DNA of 64,000 bases, from assembly GCA_034670405.1 (NCBI GenBank), contig JAXDDX010000072.1:372001-436000 (forward strand). The letters run 5' to 3'. The position numbers were made by a program, and so were the translations under genes. The DNA comes from Hoplostethus atlanticus. Taxonomy: Eukaryota; Chordata; Actinopteri; Trachichthyiformes; Trachichthyidae. Positions within the stretch are counted from its first letter, which is position 1; each line of letters begins with the position of its first letter. This document shows positions 33,534 through 44,090 of the stretch, piece after piece. The notes under the pieces are model-generated. The model did not search any database. It was not told the origin of the DNA and worked only from the letters and a program-made list of their open reading frames with translations.

Positions 33534-33979
33534 CATAGACATATATACATAGATGCCGCATTGGCCTGTGGATCGTACGTAAACGTCGCCGCCATATTGG
33601 TCCGGCCAAGACTGGCCTGTAAACAAATACAAGTAAACGGGGGAACTGTGTTTTTTCTGGGTGAAAAGCACTATAACGTTTACATTTCTCAACCGATTTC
33701 AGTGAGTCGTTTTATATTCAAGGGTTTATGATCTACGTGGAGTAGAAAAAAAAGTTTTGTCTCTAGTTACGTAGAATCTCGATAGTTAGGCTATAATCGC
33801 TGTGTATCAACTCTTTCTCTTTGGGAAACCTTCAAAGTGTGAGAAAAGTTAGCTAGCCAGCTAACTACAGTCAGATTCATAATATGCCGCTTAGCCGAAA
33901 CGAGTAGCTTGTCATAAAAATCGGTTTGGAGAAATATAGATATATAGATGAAAATCTCGATTATAGGCCATTTGAATTT

Positions 33980-34030
33980 TCCCACTTTATTTGTCCTCTG
34001 GGGATCAATAAAGGCGTATCTTATCTTATA
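33980..34030 (+). mobile_element. LINE 3'-end relic
   Basis: TTTGTCCTCTGGGGATCAAT then AAAGG and CTTAT repeats is the ending style of fish L2/CR1-type LINEs, left inside the inverted-arm element. Confidence 0.4.
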
Positions 34031-34447
34031 ATTGTCTTTGTCTGTAATTGTCTGTCTTGGAGTATATCTGTATCCTTTCACTGCTATAAAAATATAGAAA
34101 GCAGACTGACTGCCAGTGTCTCACTATTGTAATTTGCCGATTTTGTTCCATTTTTCTCAATGATGGTCAATTATTAGTACTTAAAAATGCGCTATTTAGA
34201 TTTTTTCCCCCCAGTATTTCAAAGTGAATGAGCTGTGTTCTGACCTGGAGCACAAGAAAAGCTAAAATGATGCGGACATGGACAGAAAAAGAACTTTCTG
34301 CACATTTCATGTACATTAAATTATATTATATATGGACGTCTCCACAAGTATTAACCAAGGAAAATAAGCCAAATCCATGCTTGACAAACCTGAGTTTTTA
34401 CAATGCCTTATGACAATGAATTATTTTCCACCACGTAAGTAATTCAG

Positions 34448-36820
34448 ATCAAATCAAATCAAATCACATTTATGTGTATAGCCCTTAATCACCGTTACAG
34501 TCTCTAAGGGCTTCACAGTGCCCAACATGTGAAAATAATAAATGATTAGACCAAGGAAAAACTCCCACAAAACCTTATTGGGAAAATTGGGAGAAACCTT
34601 GGGAAGGGCTACTCAGAGAGGGATCCCCCTACCAGGACGGTTGGGTGTGCAATAGATGCCAAGTTTGGGCAAGCAGTTTATACACAATATATGAGAGTTT
34701 ATTTTGGTGGGACATCCAGATCTGATGGGGCGGCATCACAGCAACGGCAACTCAGTCAGCATCATCATAGGGCTAGGGGACCACGCAGGCGCCAACACTG
34801 CCCAGATAGGAGAACGCAACGCCTGCTCAGTCAGCATCGTCCTAGGAGGGGGGACCACGCAGACGCCAACTCTGCCGGGCTACGGCCTGGAACAGATAGG
34901 AGACACACCCACACACACCCATACACACACTCTCACTCACACAGACAAACATGACCAGCGTCAGTGGACAGGAGCAGGTAGACCAGGAGAATAGGACATG
35001 TAGACAGGATGCTAGTATCCATCGGCAGGACCCTGAGCTAGGATAAGCTAACTGATCTAGCCTTACTCTGAGAAGAGACTGAGCCACTCCCTCAAGGCTG
35101 GTCAAATGACAGAGAGAATAAATGGGTTTTTAGCCTTGACTTAAAGACTTCGATAGAGCCTGCCTCTCTGACTGAGGCAGGCAGACTGTTCCATAGATAG
35201 GGAGCCCGGTAAGAAAAGGCTCTGTTACCTGCAGTTTTCTTTTTGACTGCTGGGATAGACAGGTAGCCAGCGTCCTGAGATCTGAGGGCACGTGGCGGTT
35301 TATATGGTTTAATCAAATCGGATAAATAGGACGGTGCCATCCCATGTAATGATTTATATGTAAGTAAAAGCACCTTGAAGTCACACCTGGCCTGAATTGG
35401 TAGCCAGTGTAATGAGGACAGGATGGGAGTTATATGGTCGAATTTCCTAGTTTTGGTCAGGATTCTGGCAGCAGCATTCTGGACCAGTTGTAGTTTTTTA
35501 GTGCGCCCAGTAGGTAAGCCCGAAAAAAGGACATTGCAGTAATTGATTCTGGATGATACAAAGGCATGTACTAAAATTTCTGCGTCTGCCTCTGTTAGCA
35601 TGGGTCGAATTTTGGCAATATTACGAAGATGATAAAACGCTGTTTTAGTGGTCTCCTTAATGTGCAACTCGAATGAGAGGGTAGGGTCGAATTTTACCCC
35701 AAGATTTTTAACGTATGGGCTCTGGGAGATTACACAACTATCAAAGTTGAGAGTAGTATTCTCAAATAAGTGTCTATGTCTAGCTGGTCCCACATTCAGC
35801 ATCTCAGTTTTGCTGCCATTAAGAAGTAGGAAGTTTAGGGACATCCAATATTTGACCTCTGATAGGCAGGCCTCTAGTTTTTGGAATTGGGTGTCGTCGG
35901 TTGGTTTGACTGGTATGTAAATTTGGGTGTCATCGGCGTAGCAATGGAAGTTAATGCCAAATTTGCGAATGATGCCACCAAGTGGTAGCAAATAGATAGA
36001 GAATAGCAGTGGTCCTAGGACAGAGCCTTGTGGGACACCAAAGTCCATATTGCAACACTCTGAGGTCATGTTGTTGTAAAAGACGCGATGTGATCTATCA
36101 AGTAGATAAGACCTAAACCAAGAAAGGGCTGATCCCCGGATACCAATATAATGTTCAAGACGGTTCAAGAGTATCGTATGATCAATTGTGTCGAAGGCTG
36201 CACTCAGGTCAAGTAGCAATAGTGCTGAGGTTGAGTTGGAGTCAATAGCTAACAAAAGGTAATTTACCACTCTCGTGAGTGCAGTTTCGGTCGAGTGAAA
36301 GGATCTAAAGCCAGATTGGAAGGGATCAAGTAGGTTATTTTTTGACAAAAAATCTGTAAGTTGACTGGCTACTGTTCGTTCAAGTAATTTGGAGAGGAAC
36401 GACAGATTTGAGATTGGTCTATAGTTCTGAAGTACTTCGGGGTCAAGGTTCGGTTTTTTCAGTAGTGCCTTGATCACGGCCGTTTTAAAGGCGGAGGGCA
36501 CAGTGCCAGTGGAGAGCGACCGATTGATCATATAGAGAATGGAGGGTCCTAGGATAGGGAAAACTTCTTTAAGCAGTTTAGCAGGCAGAGGGTCTAGCAT
36601 GCAGGTCGTGGATTTCGAAGACAGAGTTAGCTTGGTGAGAGAGTCTAAGGAAACTAAATCAAACTGTGAGAAAAGACATTCAGCCCGGGAAACACCAAGT
36701 GGACTTTTCAGGGGTGAGACGGCACCACCAGTAGAGAGTGTACTGGTGATCTCATCTCTAATCAGTGTGATTTTCTGTTCATGTGAGCCTAACGTTGACA
36801 CTGCTCTCTTGAGCGTCTAG
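34448..36820 (-). mobile_element. L2-clade LINE, 5'-truncated
   Basis: The 3' end is at the left with a (ATTTG)n tail (34448-34470). The 3' untranslated region 34470-35090 includes GGGCTACTCAGAGAGGGATC, also found at 26170. The reverse-transcriptase frame occupies 35092-36801. The 5' end meets the right inverted arm at about 36820. Confidence 0.82.
35092..36801 (-). CDS. LINE reverse transcriptase, open 569-codon frame
   Basis: L2-clade reverse transcriptase. Motifs: NYRPISNLSFLSKLLER (126-142), [15 protein letters not shown] (194-208), [15 protein letters not shown] (254-268), YADD (288-291), and the C-terminal SRLKTHLFS. It is open throughout 569 codons, but the N-terminal endonuclease is absent. 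About half identical by eye to the LINE frame at 20618-22045 in the motif blocks, so a different family of the same clade. Confidence 0.87.
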   Translation of the reverse strand: MSTLGSHEQKITLIRDEITSTLSTGGAVSPLKSPLGVSRAECLFSQFDLVSLDSLTKLTLSSKSTTCMLDPLPAKLLKEVFPILGPSILYMINRSLSTGTVPSAFKTAVIKALLKKPNLDPEVLQNYRPISNLSFLSKLLERTVASQLTDFLSKNNLLDPFQSGFRSFHSTETALTRVVNYLLLAIDSNSTSALLLLDLSAAFDTIDHTILLNRLEHYIGIRGSALSWFRSYLLDRSHRVFYNNMTSECCNMDFGVPQGSVLGPLLFSIYLLPLGGIIRKFGINFHCYADDTQIYIPVKPTDDTQFQKLEACLSEVKYWMSLNFLLLNGSKTEMLNVGPARHRHLFENTTLNFDSCVISQSPYVKNLGVKFDPTLSFELHIKETTKTAFYHLRNIAKIRPMLTEADAEILVHAFVSSRINYCNVLFSGLPTGRTKKLQLVQNAAARILTKTRKFDHITPILSSLHWLPIQARCDFKVLLLTYKSLHGMAPSYLSDLIKPYKPPRALRSQDAGYLSIPAVKKKTAGNRAFSYRAPYLWNSLPASVREAGSIEVFKSRLKTHLFSLSFDQP

Positions 36821-37074
36821 CAGCGATTATAGCCTAACTAAGTAACTGGAGACAAAACTTTTTTTTCTACTCCACGTAGATCCATAAACCCTTGAATATA
36901 AAAAATCGGTTGAGAAATGTAAACGTGCTTTTCATCCAGAAAAAACGCAGCTCCCCGTTTACTTGTATTTGTTTACAGGCCAGTCTTGGCCGGACCAATA
37001 TGGCAGCGGCGTTTATGTATCGTAGCAATGGGCAGAAGCAGCGTGCATGCGGCGTCTATGTATATATGTTTATG

Positions 37075-37265
37075 GCCATGGATGCCTGCAACAGATGTTT
37101 CTATGGTTACAGTTCTGCTACAGTGTAGCCATGGGTGCTAGCTACAGATGTTTCTATGGTTACAGCTCTGCTACAGTGTAGCCATGGATGATAGCTACAG
37201 AGGTTGCTATGGTTACAGTTCTGCTAAGGTGTAGACATGGATGCTAGCTACAGGTACTTCTTCTA
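37075..37265. repeat. 53-bp minisatellite, right part
   Basis: CCATGG marks recur at 37076, 37129 and 37182, and as ACATGG at 37235: exactly 53 bp apart. Confidence 0.88.
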
Positions 37266-38879
37266 GCTACAGTTCAGCTTGTAAATTACTTACTTATTAC
37301 CCATTAAGTTCTATCAATGTGATACATGATTCACTGTATCTACCATAAAAAAAATAATCATTACATGTTAATTACCGGTAAATTGATCTGTATGTAAATG
37401 TTACTAAATTAACACTAACCTAAATTATTCATTACGTTTTTACTGCTTATGTTTCTTTGCAAGTTAACAAATCAGTAATTACTGGTCAATGGTCAAGACA
37501 TTTACTACATAATCTGTTCCCTGAGTTTTATTAATTACACATTACTGTGTCCTCATTGTGAGGTTAGTGATACATTTCAGGGTAATAAGCCATCACGTTA
37601 AAAAATTAGCATTGACATGTTACCAAGGTACTTGAGCCTTTTATAGACTTGTTTTGCATTCATATGAAATTAGCTCCATATTTGTCATTGTAATCGAAAT
37701 GAGATTACATCTTTTCCTCTAAATACAGCAAGAAAAATGATAAAATGATCTGATATCTTTTTTTTTTTAAAGTTACATAAATACCTACGGGCATAGAAGC
37801 ATTTTAAATTTATCCATGGTTTCTTGGCTAGGGACCAACCTTCATCCTTTTTTGGAGTTTGGAGCAATCTCTCTCACACACACACTCTCATGGACCGAAC
37901 AAACAAAAAAAACCCTTGACCCAGTTTGGACAGGAATGGAAAGGAAATGTGCACGCATGAATGAGCGCATGTAAGTGTTGCGTGCCCGCGTTTAGCCGCC
38001 TTTGCCGTCCCTGCTCAAGTGCTGCTTGCAGAAGGAGCTGTTTGTTTTCATTCTTTACTGTTTTAGCCTCTTAGTATATCGAATTGACTTTGTCATTGAA
38101 AATAGCACTCCTGTATGTTATGTTGCCTTTTCTATGCTTCAAATATCAATCAACTCTTAGAAGATAGGAGCTAAGAATGCATTTGAGGCCACTGAGTCTG
38201 TTCCAGCAAGAACGCTTAAGGCAGTGGTCCTCAAAGTGGGGTTCGAGGACCCTCCAGGGGGTCCTTGAGACGTTCCAGGAGTGAACAAGAGGTTAATTCT
38301 ACTATAATTACCCAACAACCCATGGCTAAACATTTATATCAGTTGTTGCTCAATACTTTCACCTCAGTGAAAACATATGGGTGGAGATTCAACTCGTCCC
38401 ATATGTGTCAAATATTAAACGTACAGTAGAGCTCATATTATGTCTGGTAAAAGCTCATGACATTACAGGATAGTCAAATTGTTTTACTTCGGCATCAGTT
38501 ATTCAGCGTCTTGGTATGCTTGATATGCTTTGGATAAAAACATTTGCCATATGAGATAGATCTGTGGAATTAGTTTTATACTAGCGATTTTTCAGTTTTC
38601 TCCTAGGAATATTTTGACTTTTCCGCATGCAAACCTCTGTAAGAGTTTAGGAGCAATTTATGTAGCTGATGTACATGTGATTGTTCTAAATTCATGTCAT
38701 TTCATCAGTTAATTTTCTAGGAAAAATTAATCAGAAATTCATATTTGAAAAAGTGTTTTGTGAATGTATACATGTTGATTGTATTGTTTAGTGTGGTATG
38801 TCCTGCACTGGCTGTGAGGTCATAGTAAGTAATGACAAACTGATGTAAATTTGCATATACACTTGCACATATATATGGC
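37266..38879. other. Intergenic, no recognised feature
   Basis: AT-rich; no gene recognised. Confidence 0.5.
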
Positions 38880-39145
38880 ACATATTCTTTCTATTCTATT
38901 GTTGTTATTATTATTTTCTTATTTCTTATATTCTTTTCATATATTTTAGTGTGAATTTCTCTATTTTATATTGTATTCCTGACCTTTGCCTCTACAGTAC
39001 TTGCTTTTATTCTTGTTTTGTTCTCATTCTTCTATGTTTATTGTTTATTGTTTATTGTTATGCACCAATCACCAAGACAAATTCCTTGTATGTGAAAACA
39101 TATTTGGCAATAAACCTGTTTCTGATTCTGATTCTGATTCTGATT
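38880..39145 (+). mobile_element. LINE 3' end with (TTCTGA)n tail
   Basis: CCAAGACAAATTCCTTGTAT then TTGGCAATAAACCTG and a TTCTGA hexamer array is a very common fish LINE ending. The family cannot be fixed from this part. Confidence 0.6.
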
Positions 39146-39334
39146 TTATGAGGATACGGTATTTTAAAGGTGCTACGTCTATGTTTTTCACTAATATATT
39201 ATTGTCAAATGAATAGTGCTACCTTGGTGTAATCCACATTTTGTGAACATATATGATGTTTATTATTGTACTCTAATACTTTATGGACTATTATTTTGAA
39301 AACCAGAAAATGCATATATAGGTTATAGTCCCAG

Positions 39335-40527
39335 GGGCCTGTTCCAAGAAGCAGGTTCAGCAAACTCTGAGTCTAACCCTGCACTCTGAGCTGATTAATT
39401 CCGAGATGGCCAAGTCTGAGTTTTCGGTTCCAGAACGGCTGATTTGAGTTAGTTCAATCAATTTTGAGTATGTTCACCTTGAGTTAAGCGCGTGCGTGAC
39501 GACAATAAAAAGCCATCATCAATGGAGGTCCGATACTACGATTCACCATGGCAACCAGCAAGCAGAAGGGTCGTAAAGGAGAGGGAATTGGCGTGGGAGA
39601 GAATCGCTGCCCGAGTCAATGCGTACGTTTGAATGCAGTAGTGTATTCATTTAACATTTAACCACACTTTCTTATAATATTACCTACATGTGGGAAAGTG
39701 GTGGAATGGTATTGGAAAAAAAATATTTTCATGTAGGTGCAATCCCACGGGCGCAAAGCGCACTTAGCAGCAGCTGAAAATGAAATATAAAAACATTACA
39801 GTCATTTAGCAGACGCTTTTGTCCAAAGCGACTTACAAAGGTGATAGTTAACACTATGTGGGGATCGAACCTACAACCCTGAGACTGAGAGTCTCCTGCT
39901 TTTACCAACTGAGCTGTCTGGGCCAGACATACTTCAAATGGTGTACTTGGGGTGACAAATTAGAAAGGCAGATCTAGAAATTTAATTACTGGAACATAAG
40001 TTAGAGGTGGGTGCATGGTCACAGGTGAAATGTGTTGTTGGAACAATATAAAAATACTAACTGTTGCTTTTGTATTTGTAGGAAATAAAGAAGACCAAAT
40101 GAAAGGTGTCTTTATTTGACTGCTCGGGGTGGTGGTAGCTTAATCCGTGAACTGTAAACGGCATATTATATCTCGGACAGCTCTTCCATCCTGGACAGAG
40201 AACATCTAATCGGGGTCTCAAAATCCTCTCCCGACGTAAGGCTATGCGAATTACTTCCGCTTGAATATCGATCGGGTTACCGAGGAAAGGACACGCCATG
40301 TCCGACAGCTGCTTCAGGTTCAGCAGAGGGGAGGAGATAAGGAGAAAGTCAGGGTTTGTTCAAGAAAACCTGCCAGCGAGCAGGTTAGGTTCACAGAGTC
40401 AGTTACCATGGTAACTGAATCAGAGTTTGAGTTACCTCTCTTTCTGGAACGGAAAACCCGGAGTTTCCCTCATCTCAGGGTTAACAAACTCAGAGTTTTC
40501 ACTAAACCCGCTTCTTGGAACAGGCCC
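39335..40527. mobile_element. PIF/Harbinger derivative with remains of both genes
   Basis: Inverted ends GGGCCTGTTCCAAGAAGC...GGTT on both sides, flanked by 3-bp CAG (39332-39334, 40528-40530). On the + strand at about 39521-39630 a stub reads MEVRYYDSPWQ (with one frame change) then VVKERELAWERIAARVNA, like the Myb-type Harbinger partner protein. On the - strand 40057-40299 reads ACPFLGNPIDIQAEVIRIAL then RRERILRPRLDVL, like the N-terminus of HARBI1-type transposase. A SINE is nested between them. Non-autonomous. Confidence 0.78.
39793..39924 (-). mobile_element. tRNA-derived SINE with L2-type tail
   Basis: On the minus strand it starts GGCCCAGACAGCTCAGTTGG (A box) and has GGTTCGATCCCC (B box), then ends AAGTCGCTTTGGACAAAAGC and GTCTGCTAAATGACTGTAAT. 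The tail is nearly identical to the 3' end of the LINE at 20269. It sits inside the Harbinger derivative, so it is younger than that insertion. Confidence 0.85.
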
Positions 40528-40828
40528 CAGGTCACAGACCACATATTGTTTATTGTGAGTGATGTACATCAACATCACCCCTATTAACCAGCCAGAGGTA
40601 AGATCATGTCTGGGAGAGTTACCAAGGCCTGACCACTGTTGGATCACACTGTTAGGTTGTATTGTACCTGAGGAAACATGGAGGCTGACCCAGACATGTT
40701 TTGTCACTCTGCTTTCCCCTTTACCTCACTGTAATTTCTTCTCTCCCTCCACCCTACGACGCGCATCACTTTACCACTGACCCAGTCTTGTTTTCTAATT
40801 CTCTGGCTGGACCAACCTTCATCCCTCA

Positions 40829-40829
40829 C

Positions 40830-40862
<33 letters not shown>
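40829..40862 (+). repeat. CT microsatellite
   Basis: CT dinucleotide run, intergenic. Confidence 0.9.
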
Positions 40863-40864
<2 letters not shown>

Positions 40865-41029
40865 GTCTCTCCCTCCTGTTTTCCTGTTTTGTCTTTTTCA
40901 CTCATTTCCTTTCTGCAGGGCATCACATTTCAGACATGACACTACAGCTTTTCTTTTTTTGGGGAAGAAGAATCTAATCTATATACATGTGTTATGTTTC
41001 AGACCGTACTGGATTTTCAATGAAATTTA

Positions 41030-41990
41030 TCACATTATAGAAGGCTTTCATGTTATGTAAAGCCTCTTTCAGACATACACCTCTGATATTCTCCAGAGAA
41101 TCAGGTCCGCTCTTTAACCGGAGTTGCCATTCCACACATACAGCACACCACCGGAGAATGTCCGTTTCGGATGCGTTCACTACAACAGAAAATACTCCAG
41201 TTAGTTCAGGCAAGGGGTGGGGCCTGGGTAGAGCATGTGGGAGACAGGACATGACACAAAAAGTACGCTGCGGAAACCGCAGTTTTTTGTTTACAGCACG
41301 AAGATGGCGGACGAAGTGACCGACTCTCAGTGGTCGACTCACTCAGTGGCCGTTTTAGCATTTATGTCAATACTAAATGTAGTTAGATGTATCCACAGTA
41401 TCGACGAAAGGGTTTCGCGCCAGTCGCATGATAAATACGTCATCATCATGCCCACTCGCTCATAGAGAACACGTAGAGAATCTTCTGCTCCATTCACACT
41501 TCGGCGATAAAACGGATTTTAGACTAGGGTGCTGGGTGGGTAAAGTCTGTTTAATTTCCAGACCAACTGATTCGGACATTTGCGTTCACACATACAACCA
41601 CTCTCAGTAATGTCTAGATAAGTTCCGGATTTCACTGCATTAAAGAGGCTTAACACACCCTCTGGCAGCCATATTGGAGGTCCTCAGATTTATTGTATTC
41701 TTAAATGTCCATCTTGGACATCTCAACAGAATTGAATAGACATGGTTAATTTCTAGGCTGTTTTTGAGTGGGAACTGATTATTAGCAGTGGCTAGTAGTC
41801 GCATGTTAACATTAACTAAATTAGCCTGCTGGCTAGTTAGCTAGGTAACCATAGTATCTGGTCAGCTAGCCATACTGTCTTCTTAACACATCTGGTTAGC
41901 ACACTAGCTAACATATCTTGTTGAAGCTAGCGTTAGTAGTGGCTAGCAGTCGCATGTTAACATCAATTGCTTTTTTTTTTAGCCTGACTA
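41030..41990 (-). mobile_element. Repeat family B copy 1, split by a Harbinger MITE
   Basis: CAGCCATATTGGAGGT, AGTGGCTAGTAGTCGCATGT and GGCTAGTTAGCTAGG are the reverse of the copy at 46900-47470. The left part (ATTATAGAAGGCTTTCATG) matches the complement of the far end of that copy (GTGAAAGCCCTCTATAT). Confidence 0.6.
41061..41650. mobile_element. PIF/Harbinger-type MITE
   Basis: Inverted ends AGCCTCTTT on both sides, flanked by TAA (41058-41060, 41651-41653), the TWA target typical of PIF/Harbinger. 590 bp, no recognised gene; short open frames are chance. Confidence 0.7.
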
Positions 41991-43310
41991 GTTCGCTGTC
42001 CCCATCTTTTCAAGCAGTCAGGTCATGAACAGGTCAATAACCTCTCATCAACATTTAGGCCTCTGGATGAATTGATCTAAGTCAGCCCTTACACTGTTTG
42101 TGTGCTAATTTATGGTTAACAGTGAATGTCAATTGGCTAAACTCAGTATACTGTAATGTCAATTGGCAAAACTGTATACAGACTTCATACAACAGGCCCA
42201 CTGTTTAACCTTGCTAACCTTGCAATCATCTTGAAAAGATTTCATCAGCATCCATGCATGTTTTTCTACACACATTCATCTCAATGAGTGAAACCACACA
42301 TGAATCAGTTTCTTCTGTCAAACACAGACACAAACACTGTCATGTTTTGGTCCCGGTGGTTCGAGGTTCGGTTATATTGACTCTCCTCTAGCGCAAACCA
42401 TTGTTTTCACTTCCTGGTCTCAAGATGTGGGAGCTCTTCCACAATTTCCTGTTCAGTTGTCTTTTAACAATTAGCTATCTATGTCTGTTTATCAGGCCGC
42501 GTCTGCAAGGAAACACACAAACACCACATGTTGGAGGAGTGAACAGTTTGTGCAAATGCAAAGCTAATAAAAATAGGCTATCAGCAGCTACAATCTAAAA
42601 CAAGGCAACATTATTTTTGGTTCTGTCTTTTTTGGGGATCTAGGAACTGAAGCTTTTTCAACTGTTGACGTCATTGCAAGTCGCTCAGACTACGACAATG
42701 TGCATAGAAATAAAAAATGAGTGAATTACTGGTCATGAACGTGTTTATCTCTTGCCTTCTTCACTATTTATAGCATCAATCCCTTCAAATGGAAACCCTA
42801 AATCGCGCGTTCGCTTTGAAATTACAGTGGACAGAATCGAGACGAGGGAAAATGGACGGAAGGAGGGAGAAAGTAGAGATTGGAGTAAAAAGGAAAAGAG
42901 GAAGAGAGGAAGAGACTAGAGAGGGAGGAGGAAAGGAAGTAGATGGCAGGGGGATAAATATGAAGGGGTTGAGAAAGAGGAGACGCTCAAGATGCGAGAC
43001 ATTTTTATGGGCTTTAGTTAATTCCTTTTGGAATGTTTCCATCAGTGGTTTCAGGATAAAACACGGAAACCCTTTCCCTTACATGTGGGAAGCTAACGGT
43101 GGTTTTTACCGGTCGAAATGCAGATTCCCCTCGCTGTACAGAAATCACAACTTGCCCCACGAACCCAAATATAAAATTGTGGCGACGCCGTGAGAAAGAT
43201 TTCATGGAAAATAAACCTGGCGGGATGAAAGAAACGTGTAGCCACTTTGTTTCAATAAACACTTCGGTCTGAGGGAAATCTGATATCCTGAGAAGTTGTC
43301 TTGTAAAATT
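41991..43310. other. Intergenic, one weak open frame
   Basis: A 134-codon + strand open frame (42789-43193) is rich in Arg, Lys and Glu and matches no family I know. Its purine-rich middle alone could explain the lack of stops. No splice or promoter evidence. Confidence 0.4.
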
Positions 43311-43341
43311 CCTTCTGGGTGCGATATAGCACCCAGAAAGG
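43311..43341. other. Short perfect hairpin
   Basis: TTCTGGGTGC (43313-43322) and GCACCCAGAA (43329-43338) are perfect complements around a 6-base loop GATATA, with further CC/GG pairing. Function unknown. Confidence 0.6.
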
Positions 43342-43789
43342 ATGCTTAAGTTTAATTTAGGAATAACTTAAGTTACAGCAACAATGGACAATATATATAT
43401 ATATATATAAAAGAAGACGAGCCAAAAACAGTGGCCAAAACTGTCCCTGTCCCTTTCTCTCTCTTTTAGACTATGGTGATGTACACTAAAGACAACCTAT
43501 GTGACAACCTCCACTCTTAAAGGGGCATTAAGTAATATACGACTTTTATCGGCAACCAAGGAATTGCAGGAGCAATTGACACAAATAATATCATGTTTTG
43601 ATAATTTTGCGTTTGTTTGGGTCGAAGTTGAATTTTTCCACGTCATGCATGTTGCCATCCGTCAAATGCATGCTGGGCTGTTTTTAGATTTTGTGCTCTA
43701 TGTACCTCGAACTGATTGCAGCGAACCGTGAAACTTTGGTTGTGATTGGAACTATTCAAGAATCTGATAAAGAACCCGATAAAGTTAAA

Positions 43790-44090
43790 ATATTTGGGAA
43801 TATTTGAAATTATTTGTGAATGTTTTAATTGGTGTTTGGTGAATGTTTTAATTGATTTACGAATATTTAAAGCATGTTTGGTGAATGTTTAATTGATGCT
43901 GGTGAATGTTTGAAACTGATTTCTGAATGTTTTATTTGAATTTTAAATGTTTCATTGATTTCTGAATGTTTTAATTGATGTTTGGTGAATGTTCTAACTG
44001 ATTTTTGAACGTTTCATTTTAATTTTAAAGGTTGAATTGATTTCTGAATGTTTCAAATGATGATTAGTGAACGTTTTAATTGATAAATGT
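43790..44090. repeat. Degenerate short tandem repeat
   Basis: Many variants of GAATGTTTTAATTGATTTCT and GGTGAATGTT at about 25-60 bp spacing. Diverged minisatellite. Confidence 0.65.

Larger units (their letters stand above)
33534..37074. mobile_element. Element with about 260-bp inverted arms enclosing a LINE
   Basis: Left arm 33534-33802 and right arm 36821-37074 are inverted copies (GCCATATTGGTCCGGCCAAG, GACTGGCCTGTAAACAAATA, CTACGTGGAGTAGAAAAAA and more). The outer ends CATAGACATATATACATAG and complement are flanked by the same 8 bp GCCATGGA (33526-33533, 37075-37082). The 8-bp duplication suggests a hAT-like or similar DNA element, but no transposase is left; a LINE occupies most of the interior. 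Two separate opposite insertions are the alternative. Confidence 0.7.

Noticed and set aside
39850-39924. tRNA gene (A and B boxes on the minus strand)
   Set aside because: The boxes belong to a SINE head followed by a LINE-type tail; no full cloverleaf was made out.
42789-43193. 134-codon + strand open frame
   Set aside because: Purine-rich repetitive centre, no known domain, no splice or promoter signal; probably chance.
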